Below, piece after piece: positions 15,270-26,537 of a stretch of 64,000 bases of DNA. The notes beneath the pieces were generated by a model. The model had not been told where the DNA came from, ran no database searches, and saw only the letters and a list, made by a program, of their open reading frames with translations. The DNA is from Paraburkholderia tropica (lineage in GTDB: Bacteria > Pseudomonadota > Gammaproteobacteria > Burkholderiales > Burkholderiaceae): assembly GCF_900109265.1 (NCBI RefSeq), contig NZ_FNZM01000010.1:1-64000 (forward strand). Reading direction: 5' to 3'. The position numbers and the translations under genes are program-made. Positions within the stretch are counted from its first letter, which is position 1. Every line of letters begins with the position of its first letter.

Positions 15270-16760
15270 ATGTTCATCGGTATCGACCTCGGCACCTCGG
15301 GCGTCAAGGCGGTGTTGCTCGATCGTGCGGGCGACGTGCTCGGCACGGCGAGCGCGCCGCTCACGGCAAGCCGTCCGCAGCCGCGCTGGTCCGAGCAGGC
15401 GCCGCAGGACTGGTGGCAGGCCACGCGCGCCGCGCTGGGCACGTTGCTCGACGAAGTGCGCCGCAACGGCATCGACACGGATCACATCGAAGCGCTCGGC
15501 CTGACGGGCCAGATGCACGGCGCGACGCTGCTCGACGCCAATGGCGAGGTGCTGCGTCCCGCGATTCTCTGGAACGACGGCCGCTCGGATGCCGAATGTC
15601 GCGAACTCGAACGCGCGGTGCCCGAGCTGCATGCGCTGGCGGGCAATCTGGCCATGCCGGGTTTCACAGCGCCCAAGCTGCTTTGGGTGCGCAGGCACGA
15701 GCCGGAGATCTTCGCGCGCATCGCGCACGTGTTGCTGCCGAAGGACTATTTGCGCTGGCTGCTGACGGGCGTGTTCGCGACCGATCCGTCCGACGCGGCG
15801 GGCACGCTCTGGCTCGACGTCGCGAAGCGCGACTATAGCGACACGCTCCTGTCCGCGTGCGGACTCACGCGCGCGCAGATGCCCCAGGTGGTCGAAGGCA
15901 ATCAGGTGACGGGCAGGCTGCGTCCCGAGATTGCACAAGCCTTCGGTTTGCGCGAACTACCCGTGGTGGCGGGCGGCGGCGATAACGCGGCGGGCGCGGT
16001 CGGCGTGGGTATCGTGCGTCCCGGCGACGCGATGCTCTCGCTCGGCACCTCGGGCGTGTATTTCGCGGTCTCGGACGGCTTTCTCGCCAATCCCGATTCC
16101 GCCGTGCATAGCTTCTGCCACGCGCTGCCGCGCACCTGGCATCTGATGTCGGTGATGCTGAACGCGGCGAGCTGCCTCGACTTCACCGCGCAACTCACGC
16201 ACTACGACAACGTGGCGGCAATGCTCGCCGACGCCGGGCAACACACGAACGCTGATCTCGACGCGCGCCGTCCGTGGTTTCTGCCGTATCTGAGCGGCGA
16301 ACGCACGCCGCACAACAACGTCAACGCGAAGGGTGTGTTCTACGGCATGACGCCGCAAACGTCGCGCGCCGATCTCGCGAACGCGACGCTCGAAGGCGTG
16401 GGCTTCGCGCTGCTCGACGGCATGGATGCGCTGCACGCGGCGGGGCTCGTGCCCGAGACGATCACGGTGATCGGCGGCGGTTCGCGCAGCGCGTACTGGA
16501 CGCAGATGCTCGCCGATATCAGCGGTCGCGCGCTCACCTTGCGTGCGGGCGGCGAAGTCGGTCCGGCATTGGGCGCGGCGCGGCTCGCGCAACTCGCACT
16601 CGAACCTGGCGCGGCGCTCGAAACGGTGTGTCCGCAACCACCCGTGCTCGCCGTGCGCGAGCCCGACGCCGCGCGTCATGCGTGGTATCGCGAGGCGCGT
16701 CGTCCGACGTTTCGCGCGCTCTACGCGGCGCTCGAACCGGTTTTCGCCACCGGCGCGTGA
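15270..16760 (+). CDS. xylB: Xylulokinase
   Basis: Phosphorylates D-xylulose to xylulose 5-phosphate, feeding the pentose phosphate pathway. The FGGY-family product has 496 residues. It begins FIGIDLGTSGVKAVLLD (phosphate loop), then GLTGQMHGATLLD, the hinge PKLLWVRRHEPE, GDNAAGAVGVGIV, SLGTSGVYF and the C-terminal GGGSRSAYWTQMLADI adenosine motif. ATG 15270 is chosen because GGAG lies just upstream; an ATG at 15261 is too close to its AGGA. It is followed by a hairpin (16782-16810) before the transporter genes. Confidence 0.95.
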   Translation: MFIGIDLGTSGVKAVLLDRAGDVLGTASAPLTASRPQPRWSEQAPQDWWQATRAALGTLLDEVRRNGIDTDHIEALGLTGQMHGATLLDANGEVLRPAILWNDGRSDAECRELERAVPELHALAGNLAMPGFTAPKLLWVRRHEPEIFARIAHVLLPKDYLRWLLTGVFATDPSDAAGTLWLDVAKRDYSDTLLSACGLTRAQMPQVVEGNQVTGRLRPEIAQAFGLRELPVVAGGGDNAAGAVGVGIVRPGDAMLSLGTSGVYFAVSDGFLANPDSAVHSFCHALPRTWHLMSVMLNAASCLDFTAQLTHYDNVAAMLADAGQHTNADLDARRPWFLPYLSGERTPHNNVNAKGVFYGMTPQTSRADLANATLEGVGFALLDGMDALHAAGLVPETITVIGGGSRSAYWTQMLADISGRALTLRAGGEVGPALGAARLAQLALEPGAALETVCPQPPVLAVREPDAARHAWYREARRPTFRALYAALEPVFATGA

Positions 16761-16781
16761 GACGCACCGGCGACGAAGCGT

Positions 16782-16810
16782 CCGCGCGGCCGACATAGCC
16801 GCGCGGTTTT
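16782..16810 (+). terminator. Hairpin after xylB
   Basis: CCGCGCGGC (16782-16790) pairs with GCCGCGCGG (16798-16806), followed by TTTT. It can uncouple the enzyme genes from the transporter genes, or act as an RNA-stability stem in one long transcript. Confidence 0.6.
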
Positions 16811-16961
16811 CAGCAAGCAAGACCCGCAGTTGCAACGCCGGCAGTCACGTCGTATTTCGCGCAAGCATCGTGCGCGAGCACTTCATCATCAACTACAACG
16901 CCATGACGCGCCGTCGCCGCGCAGTGCGCAGCCGGCGCTCGTCATTACCAGGAGTGGAGAC

Positions 16962-17990
16962 ATGCAATTCGCCAAACGCCGTTCGGTTCTGGGGGCGCTC
17001 GTTTGCGGCGCCGTGCTCGCGAGTCTGTCGCTGGCCGCGCCGCTCGCGCATGCGAGCAAGGATCATCCGGAAATCGGTTTCTGTATCGACGATCTGCGCG
17101 TCGAGCGCTGGTCGCGCGATCGCGATTATTTCGTTGCAGCAGCGGAAAAACTCGGCGCGAAAGTGTCGGTGCAATCGGCGGACGCGAGCGAAGAACGCCA
17201 GATCTCGCAGATCGAGAATCTGATTTCGCGCGGCGTCGACGTGATCGTGATCGTGCCGTTCAATTCGAAAACGCTCGGCAACGTCGTGGCCGAAGCGAAG
17301 AAGGCGGGCATCAAGGTGGTGTCGTACGACCGTCTGATTCTCGACGCCAACATCGACGCCTATATCTCGTTCGACAACGAGAAGGTCGGCGAGCTGCAGG
17401 CGCAGGGCGTGTATAACGCGCAGCCGAAGGGCAACTACTTCCTGCTGGGCGGCGCGCCGACCGACAACAACGCGAAGATGCTGCGCGAAGGCCAGTTGAA
17501 GGTGCTCAAGCCCGCGATCGACCGCGGCGACATCAAGGTGGTCGGTCAGCAGTGGGTGCCGGAGTGGAGCGCGTCGACGGCGCTGCGCATCATGGAAGAC
17601 GCGCTCACGGCGAATAACAACAAGATCGATGCGGTGGTCGCGTCGAACGACGGCACGGCGGGCGGCGCGATTCAGGCGCTGGCCGCGCAGCATCTCGCGG
17701 GCAAGGTGCCGGTCTCGGGTCAGGACGCGGATCTCGCGGCGGTCAAGCGTGTGGTGGCCGGTACGCAGACGATGACGGTCTACAAGCCGCTCAAGCTGAT
17801 CGCGGGCGAAGCGGCCAAGCTCGCCGTCGATCTCGCGAAGGGCCAGAAGCCCGCTTATAACGCGCAATACGACAACGGCAAGAAGAAGGTCGACACGGTG
17901 CTGCTGCAACCGACGCTGCTCACCAAGAGCAACGTCGACGTGGTCGTGAAGGACGGCTTCTATACGCAGGCGCAACTGGCCAGCCAGTAA
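16962..17990 (+). CDS. xylF: D-xylose ABC transporter, periplasmic binding protein
   Basis: Periplasmic receptor that captures D-xylose for XylGH. The protein has 342 residues and a Sec signal peptide (RRSVLGALVCGAVLASLSLAAPLAHA, cleavage near residue 30). The mature part has the type I PBP fold: IGFCIDDLRVERWSRDRDYF, AEKLGAKVSVQSA, LISRGVDVIVIVPFNS, ASNDGTAGGAIQAL and the hinge VSGQDADLAAVKRVVAG. GGAGTGGAGA precedes ATG 16962; the longer open frame to 16830 precedes the signal peptide and is not used. First gene of the transport part of the cluster. Confidence 0.94.
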   Translation: MQFAKRRSVLGALVCGAVLASLSLAAPLAHASKDHPEIGFCIDDLRVERWSRDRDYFVAAAEKLGAKVSVQSADASEERQISQIENLISRGVDVIVIVPFNSKTLGNVVAEAKKAGIKVVSYDRLILDANIDAYISFDNEKVGELQAQGVYNAQPKGNYFLLGGAPTDNNAKMLREGQLKVLKPAIDRGDIKVVGQQWVPEWSASTALRIMEDALTANNNKIDAVVASNDGTAGGAIQALAAQHLAGKVPVSGQDADLAAVKRVVAGTQTMTVYKPLKLIAGEAAKLAVDLAKGQKPAYNAQYDNGKKKVDTVLLQPTLLTKSNVDVVVKDGFYTQAQLASQ

Positions 17991-18113
17991 GCGTTGTCAG
18001 CAGGCAGTGCAGAGTCCCGCGCGCGGCGTGCTGACGCGTCGCGCGCGGGCGCAGCGAGCGCAGTCGTCGCGCTCGCTCGAACCGGCGGACCTCGACAGAC
18101 TGGCGCATAGCGT

Positions 18114-19667
18114 ATGACCGAACCCTTGCTGACGATGCGCGGCATCGTCAAATCCTTCGCGGGCGTGAAGGCGCTCGACGGCATCGACCTGACCGTGCGG
18201 CCCGGCGAATGCGTGGGCCTGTGCGGCGAAAACGGCGCAGGCAAATCCACGCTGATGAAAGTGCTCTCGGGCGTGTATCCGCATGGCACCTGGAGTGGCG
18301 AAATCCGCTGGGAAGGCGCGCCGCTCGAAGCGCACAGCGTGCGCGACACCGAGCGCGCGGGCATCGTCATCATCCATCAGGAACTGATGCTCGTGCCGGA
18401 ATTGTCGGTGGCCGAGAACATCTTTCTCGGCAATGAAATCACGTCGCCCGGCGGCCGCATGAATTACGCGGCGATGTACCGGCGCGCGGATGAATTGCTG
18501 CGCGAGCTGAACATCGACGCCATCAACGTCGCCCAGCCGGTGATGAATTACGGCGGCGGCCATCAGCAATTGATCGAAATTGCGAAGGCGCTCAACAAGC
18601 GCGCGAAGCTGCTGATTCTCGACGAGCCGTCGTCGTCGCTCACGGCGGCGGAGACGAAGATCCTGCTCGACATCGTGCGCGATCTGAAGCGTCGCGGCGT
18701 GGCCTGCGTGTACATCTCGCACAAGCTCGACGAAGTCGAAGCGGTCTGCGATACGGTGAGCGTGATCCGCGACGGCAAGCACGTGGCGACCGAGCCGATG
18801 GCCTTGCTCACGACCGACCGCGTGATCGCGATGATGGTGGGCCGCGAGATCAAGAATCTCTTTCCGCGCGAGCCGCACGACATCGGCGAGGTGGTGTTCG
18901 AAGCCCGCAACGTGACCTGCTACGACGTGACCAATCCGCGCCGCAAACGCGTGGACGACGTCTCCTTCTCGGTGCGGCGCGGCGAGATACTCGGCGTGGC
19001 CGGGCTCGTGGGCGCGGGGCGCACGGAGACCATGCAGGCGATCTTTGGCGCGTATGCGGGCGCGTGTTCGGCGACCGTGGTGCTCGAAGGCAAGACGCTC
19101 AGGATCGGTTCGCCGCTCGACGCGATTCGCGCGGGCATCGCCATGGTGCCGGAGGATCGCAAGCGTCACGGCATCGTGCCGCAACTGGGCGTGGGCCACA
19201 ACATCACGCTCTCGGTGCTGGAGCGTTTTTCGAAGCGCGGACGCATCGACGCCGCCGCCGAACTCGACACGATCCGCACCGAAATGCAGCGTCTTTCGGT
19301 GCGTGCGGCCAATCCCATGCTGTCGATCGCGAGCCTTTCGGGCGGCAATCAGCAGAAGGCCGTGCTCACCAAGATGCTGCTGACCGACCCTAAGGTGCTG
19401 ATCCTCGACGAACCCACGCGTGGCGTGGACGTCGGCGCGAAGTACGAGATCTACAAGCTCATGTTCCAGCTCGCGAAGCGCGGCGTGGCCATCGTGATGG
19501 TGTCGTCCGAGCTGCCGGAAGTGCTTGGCGTGAGCGACCGCGTGCTGGTTATCGGCGAGGGCGAATTGCGCGGCGATTTCGTCAACGAAGGTCTCACGCA
19601 GGAACACATTCTCGGCGCCGCGATTCAGAGCGCGCGCGCCCAACCCATTGCAGAGAGTGCAGCATGA
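18114..19667 (+). CDS. xylG: D-xylose ABC transporter, ATP-binding protein
   Basis: Cytoplasmic double-ATPase subunit that powers xylose import. The 517 residues contain two ABC domains, as in all sugar (RbsA-type) importers. Domain 1 has Walker A GENGAGKST (38-46), the signature YGGGHQQLIEIAKALNK and DEPSSSLT. Domain 2 has the degenerate GLVGAGRTE P-loop, LSGGNQQKAVLTKMLL and DEPTRGVDVG. Its stop overlaps the xylH start (ATGA, 19664-19667), showing translational coupling. Confidence 0.95.
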   Translation: MTEPLLTMRGIVKSFAGVKALDGIDLTVRPGECVGLCGENGAGKSTLMKVLSGVYPHGTWSGEIRWEGAPLEAHSVRDTERAGIVIIHQELMLVPELSVAENIFLGNEITSPGGRMNYAAMYRRADELLRELNIDAINVAQPVMNYGGGHQQLIEIAKALNKRAKLLILDEPSSSLTAAETKILLDIVRDLKRRGVACVYISHKLDEVEAVCDTVSVIRDGKHVATEPMALLTTDRVIAMMVGREIKNLFPREPHDIGEVVFEARNVTCYDVTNPRRKRVDDVSFSVRRGEILGVAGLVGAGRTETMQAIFGAYAGACSATVVLEGKTLRIGSPLDAIRAGIAMVPEDRKRHGIVPQLGVGHNITLSVLERFSKRGRIDAAAELDTIRTEMQRLSVRAANPMLSIASLSGGNQQKAVLTKMLLTDPKVLILDEPTRGVDVGAKYEIYKLMFQLAKRGVAIVMVSSELPEVLGVSDRVLVIGEGELRGDFVNEGLTQEHILGAAIQSARAQPIAESAA

Positions 19668-20863
19668 CCCCAGACGTCACGACCCCCGCTGCGCGCGATG
19701 ACCAGTTGCCCGGTGGCAGCGGCTTCGGCCTGCGCTTTCAGCAACTGTTCGCGCGCTACAAGATTCTCGCCTTGCTGCTCGCCGTCGCGGCGATCTGGGT
19801 GTTCTTCTCGGTGCTCACGCACGGCGCGTTCGTCACGCCGCGCAACGTCTCGAACCTGCTGCGGCAGATGTCGATTACCGGCATGCTCGCATGCGGGATG
19901 GTGTTCGTCATCATCGCGGGCGAGATCGATTTGTCGGTGGGCTCGCTGCTCGGCCTGCTCGGCGGCGTGGCGGCGATCCTCGACGTGAACCGTCACTGGC
20001 CGATCGGCGCGACCGTGCCCGTGGTGCTCGCGCTCGGCGTGCTGATCGGACTCTTCAACGGCTGGTGGTCGACGTATCGACGCGTGCCGTCGTTTATCGT
20101 CGGTCTCGGCGGCATGCTGGCGTTTCGCGGCGTGCTGCTCGGCATTACCGGCGGATCGACGATCGCACCTGTTTCGGATTCCTTTGTATTTATCGGGCAA
20201 GGCTATTTGCCGCGTGTCGCGGGCGATGTCATCGCGTTCGCGCTGTTCGTGCTGCTGGCAGTGCTGACCGTGCGTCAGCGCGCGAATCGCCGGCGCTATC
20301 AGTTGAGTGTGGTGCCGCTCTGGCAGGACGCGGTGAAGATCGTCGGTGCCGGTGCGATCGTGCTGGCTTTCGTGGTAATGCTCGACAGCTACGGCGGCAT
20401 TCCCGTGCCGGTGCTGCTGCTGCTCGCGCTGCTCGGCATCTTTACGTGGGTGGCGACGCAGACGGTGTTCGGCCGCCGCATCTACGCAGTCGGTTCGAAT
20501 CTCGAAGCGACGCGTCTTTCGGGCGTCAACACGAATCGCGTGAAGCTCGCCATCTTCGCGCTGATGGGCCTCATGTGCGCCGTCGCGGGCATGGTCAACA
20601 CGGCGCGTCTCGCGGCGGGCTCGCCGTCCGCGGGCACGATGGGCGAACTCGATGCGATCGCGGCGTGCTTCATCGGCGGCACCTCGATGCGCGGCGGTTC
20701 GGGCACGGTCTATGGCGCGCTGATCGGCGCACTCGTGATGGCGAGTCTCGACAACGGCATGTCGATGCTCGACGTGGACGCGTACTGGCAGATGATCGTG
20801 AAGGGCGGCATTCTCGTGCTCGCCGTGTGGGTCGACGTGGTGTCAGGATCGAATCGTCGCTGA
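19664..20863 (+). CDS. xylH: D-xylose ABC transporter, permease
   Basis: Membrane channel of the xylose importer; 399 residues with about ten hydrophobic helices of the BPD_transp_2 family. Landmarks are ISGMLACGMVFVIIAGEIDLSVGS-like sequence (SITGMLACGMVFVIIAG), RRVPSFIVGLGGMLAFRG, the cytoplasmic loop RIYAVGSNLEATRLSGVN contacting the ATPase, and GTSMRGGSGTVYGALIGA. It is the last gene of the xyl cluster and is followed by a clear terminator. Confidence 0.95.
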   Translation: MTPDVTTPAARDDQLPGGSGFGLRFQQLFARYKILALLLAVAAIWVFFSVLTHGAFVTPRNVSNLLRQMSITGMLACGMVFVIIAGEIDLSVGSLLGLLGGVAAILDVNRHWPIGATVPVVLALGVLIGLFNGWWSTYRRVPSFIVGLGGMLAFRGVLLGITGGSTIAPVSDSFVFIGQGYLPRVAGDVIAFALFVLLAVLTVRQRANRRRYQLSVVPLWQDAVKIVGAGAIVLAFVVMLDSYGGIPVPVLLLLALLGIFTWVATQTVFGRRIYAVGSNLEATRLSGVNTNRVKLAIFALMGLMCAVAGMVNTARLAAGSPSAGTMGELDAIAACFIGGTSMRGGSGTVYGALIGALVMASLDNGMSMLDVDAYWQMIVKGGILVLAVWVDVVSGSNRR

Positions 20864-20952
20864 CGAAACCGCAGACGATAGCAAACGTGGTTTTCGTCAC
20901 ATGAAGTTGGCATCGACTATGCGACGAACGTGCGGTAAATGAATTGAAAATG

Positions 20953-20987
20953 AACGGGCGGACCATCGGTGCCGCCCGTTTTCTTTT
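20953..20987 (+). terminator. Terminator of the xyl operon
   Basis: AACGGGCGG (20953-20961) pairs with CCGCCCGTT (20972-20980), followed by TTCTTTT. It lies 90 bases after xylH. Confidence 0.85.
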
Positions 20988-21304
20988 ATCGGTGTCACGC
21001 ACCTTTCATGAAGCAATTGCCGCAGGCATGATGAACGCAGCCGTGTGCGGTCGCGCGATCTATTGCGCGGCGCGCAGCAATGCGTGCGCTTGATGCAGCT
21101 TCGATACATGCGGCCAGGAATCCTGCCACAATCGATTCGCCGTGTACCGCTGGCGCGTTACTTACGCCGCGCGCCGGCCATCTTCGTCAAGGTGTTGCGC
21201 GCCTCGCGCGACATCGCCGCTCTGTCACTTTTCCGGCGCAACCCGCGTTGCGTCGTGCCGTTCCGCGCGCTGCGGCACGGCGCCGAACAGGAGACAAGTC
21301 CGCC
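20988..21304. other. Upstream region of clpK, no gene seen
   Basis: Open frames here are extensions of the clpK frame or shadows. I searched for a heat-shock (CTTGAA-CCCCAT) promoter and saw no convincing match. AGGAGACAAG lies before the clpK ATG. Confidence 0.5.
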
Positions 21305-24163
<2,859 letters not shown>

Positions 24164-24200
24164 TCGGTGTGATCGATATGCGCTAGAAGCGCTCGCGTGG

Positions 24201-24230
24201 AAACCGGCGTCGCGTGCGGCGCCGGTTTTT
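24201..24230 (+). terminator. Terminator after clpK
   Basis: AAACCGGCG (24201-24209) pairs with CGCCGGTTT (24220-24228), ending in T5. Convergent with the helicase gene, which ends at 24270. Confidence 0.8.
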
Positions 24231-24269
24231 CATGGTCGCAAGATAGTTCGGCATACTGATGAATGGCGG

Positions 24270-26537
24270 TTAGCCGACTTCCCACCAGGCAGGCAGCAGC
24301 GCGCGCACGTCGGGCCGCGCAAAGCGGTCGTCGAGCAGATGCACCACGCCGCTGTCGCGCTCGGTGCGGATCACGCGGCCGGCCGCCTGCACGACCTTGC
24401 GCAGACCGGGAATCAGATAGGTGTAGTCGAAGCCCGCGCCATAGAGCGCGTCCATGCGCGCGCGGATCGCTTCGTTCACGGGGTTCACCTGCGGCATGCC
24501 GAGCGTGGCGATGAAGGTGCCGATCAGCCGCGTGCCCGGCAGGTCGATGCCTTCGCCGAACGCGCCGCCGAGCACCGCGAAGCCCACGCCGCTGCCGCCT
24601 TCGACGAAGCGTGCGACGAAGTCCTGCTGCTGCGCTTCGTCCATCGTGCGCGACTGCATCCACACCGGTACATGAGGATGACGCGCGACGAAGGCATCGG
24701 CGGCGCTTTGCAGATACGCGTAGCTGCTGAAGAAACACAGATAGTTGCCCGGGCGCTGCGCATATTGCGCGGCGACGCGCGTGACCAGCGCGTCGAGCGA
24801 GCGCTCGCGGTCCTTGTAGCGCGTGGAAATGTCGCGCGCGATCTGCACGTCGAGTTGCTCGGCGCGAAACGGCGTGCCGATCTCGACGTTCACCGTATTC
24901 GCGGGCAGACCGAGCATGTCGGCGTAATAGTGCGTCGGCGCGAGCGTGGCGGAAAACAGCGTGACGCTGTGCGCGGCCGCCACACGTGGACGTAACGCGC
25001 CCGCGGGCACGATGTTGCGGATGCAGAGCGCGGAGCGCGTGCGCTTCGCGTTGCTCGCGGCGGGCAGCGGCGTGACGTCGAAGATCGAATGCTGATCGAA
25101 GCGCTCGGCGATGCGCACGAAATGCAGCGCGTCAAAGTAAAAACGTTCGAGTTCGGGATCGCGCACGAGCGCGGGTTCCGCGAGTTGATCGCCGATCGCG
25201 CCGATCACGTCGCCGAGCGCGGCGATCAGGGCGTCGGGCAACGCGTCGCTCGCGCGCCACGCGTGCGGCTGCACGGCGTTTTCGGTGTTCCAGTGGCGCG
25301 TTAGGCGGGTGAGCGCGCGCTTGACCGGCGTGCTCGCGCCGCGCTTCACGGCGTCGAGCCGCGTCTGCACGAGTTCCGCCGAGTACATCGCGCGGGCGCG
25401 TTCGGGCAGGTTGTGCGCTTCGTCGACGAGCAGGCTCGCGCGCCATTGATTGTGCGCGGCGAGCATGAACAGCATGGCGCTCACGTCGAAGTAGTAGTTG
25501 TAGTCGCCGACGATCACGTCGCTCCAGCGCGCGAGTTCCTGGCCGAGGTAATACGGACAGACCGCGTGATCGCGCGCGACGTCGCGCAGCGTGGCGCGAT
25601 CGAGCCGCACGCGCGCGAGCGCCGCCGAGCGGGCGGCAGGCAGGCGGTCGTAGAAGCCGCGCGCAAGCGGACACGATTCGCCATGACACGCCAGTTCGGG
25701 ATGCTCGCAGGCCTTGTCGCGCGCGACGAGTTCGAGCACGCGCAGCGGCAGCGCTGTGTCTTCTTGCGTGCGCGTCAGCGTCGCGAGTGCATCGAGCGCG
25801 AGCTGGCGCCCCGAGCTTTTCGCGCTCAGAAACAGCACCTTGTCGATGCCCGCGCGCGGACACGCCTTCAATTGCGGAAACAGCGTGCCGATCGTCTTGC
25901 CGATGCCGGTGGGCGCTTGCGCCAGCAGGCAGCGTGCTTGTGTGGCCGCGCGCCAGACCGCTTCGGCGAGATCGCGCTGGCCGTGACGGAAGTCCGCGTG
26001 CGGCAGTTGCAGCGCGGCGAGCGCCGCGTCGCGCGCGCTGCGATGCGCGCTTTCCTGTTCGGCCCATGCGGAAAATCGCGCGCACTGCGACTCGAACGTG
26101 GCGCGCAAATCGGTGGCGCTGGCCTGTTCGGTGAGTGCGGTTTCGCGGCCCGAGGCGATGTCGTAGTACACGAGCGCGAGTTCGATCGTGTCGAGCGCCC
26201 GCTTCTCGCACATCAGCGCGCCATAGACGCGCAGTTGCGCCCAGTGCAGCGCGCGGTGGTTTTCGCGCATGGCGTCAACATCGCCGCGATAGGTCTTGAA
26301 CTCTTCGAGCCGGCGTTGCGCGGGATCGTAGCCATCGGCGCGGCCGCGCACGGTCAGCGTGCCGACGGTGCCGGTCAGCGCGATTTCGGTTTCGTAGCCC
26401 GATGGGCGGCGCGCGGCGATGGCGGCATGCCCGGCGCGGCCTTCGCTCGCGTCGGGCGATGGCGTGAAGCGCAGGTCGAGGTCGCCGCGCTTCGCGGTGA
26501 ACTCGCAGAGCGTGCGCACGGCGACCGTGTAGCTCAT
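24270..26537 (-). CDS. XPD/DinG-type DNA helicase with N-terminal RecB-like nuclease motif
   Basis: A 755-residue superfamily-2 helicase of the Rad3/XPD/DinG class, predicted to unwind DNA 5' to 3'. Helicase motifs: QAPTGIGKT (Walker A, 207-215), VDEAHNLP (DEAH, 372-375), FSATLAP, and the late GVGFAVLGGAFGEGIDLPG and QAAGRVIRTERD. Four cysteines (277, 284, 289, 327) match the XPD iron-sulfur cluster. The N-terminus carries a PD-(D/E)XK pattern, RADGYD...LEEFKTYRG with Asp68, Glu79, Lys81 and Gln101 (RecB-like), suggesting nuclease activity fused to the helicase. The gene overlaps the FAN1-like gene by 4 bases (ATGA), so the two work together, most likely in crosslink or branched-DNA repair. 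Confidence 0.88.
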   Translation of the reverse strand: MSYTVAVRTLCEFTAKRGDLDLRFTPSPDASEGRAGHAAIAARRPSGYETEIALTGTVGTLTVRGRADGYDPAQRRLEEFKTYRGDVDAMRENHRALHWAQLRVYGALMCEKRALDTIELALVYYDIASGRETALTEQASATDLRATFESQCARFSAWAEQESAHRSARDAALAALQLPHADFRHGQRDLAEAVWRAATQARCLLAQAPTGIGKTIGTLFPQLKACPRAGIDKVLFLSAKSSGRQLALDALATLTRTQEDTALPLRVLELVARDKACEHPELACHGESCPLARGFYDRLPAARSAALARVRLDRATLRDVARDHAVCPYYLGQELARWSDVIVGDYNYYFDVSAMLFMLAAHNQWRASLLVDEAHNLPERARAMYSAELVQTRLDAVKRGASTPVKRALTRLTRHWNTENAVQPHAWRASDALPDALIAALGDVIGAIGDQLAEPALVRDPELERFYFDALHFVRIAERFDQHSIFDVTPLPAASNAKRTRSALCIRNIVPAGALRPRVAAAHSVTLFSATLAPTHYYADMLGLPANTVNVEIGTPFRAEQLDVQIARDISTRYKDRERSLDALVTRVAAQYAQRPGNYLCFFSSYAYLQSAADAFVARHPHVPVWMQSRTMDEAQQQDFVARFVEGGSGVGFAVLGGAFGEGIDLPGTRLIGTFIATLGMPQVNPVNEAIRARMDALYGAGFDYTYLIPGLRKVVQAAGRVIRTERDSGVVHLLDDRFARPDVRALLPAWWEVG

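Noticed and set aside
20900..21304. Heat-shock sigma-32 promoter upstream of clpK
   Set aside because: CTTGAT near 21088 has no CCCCAT-like partner at the right distance.
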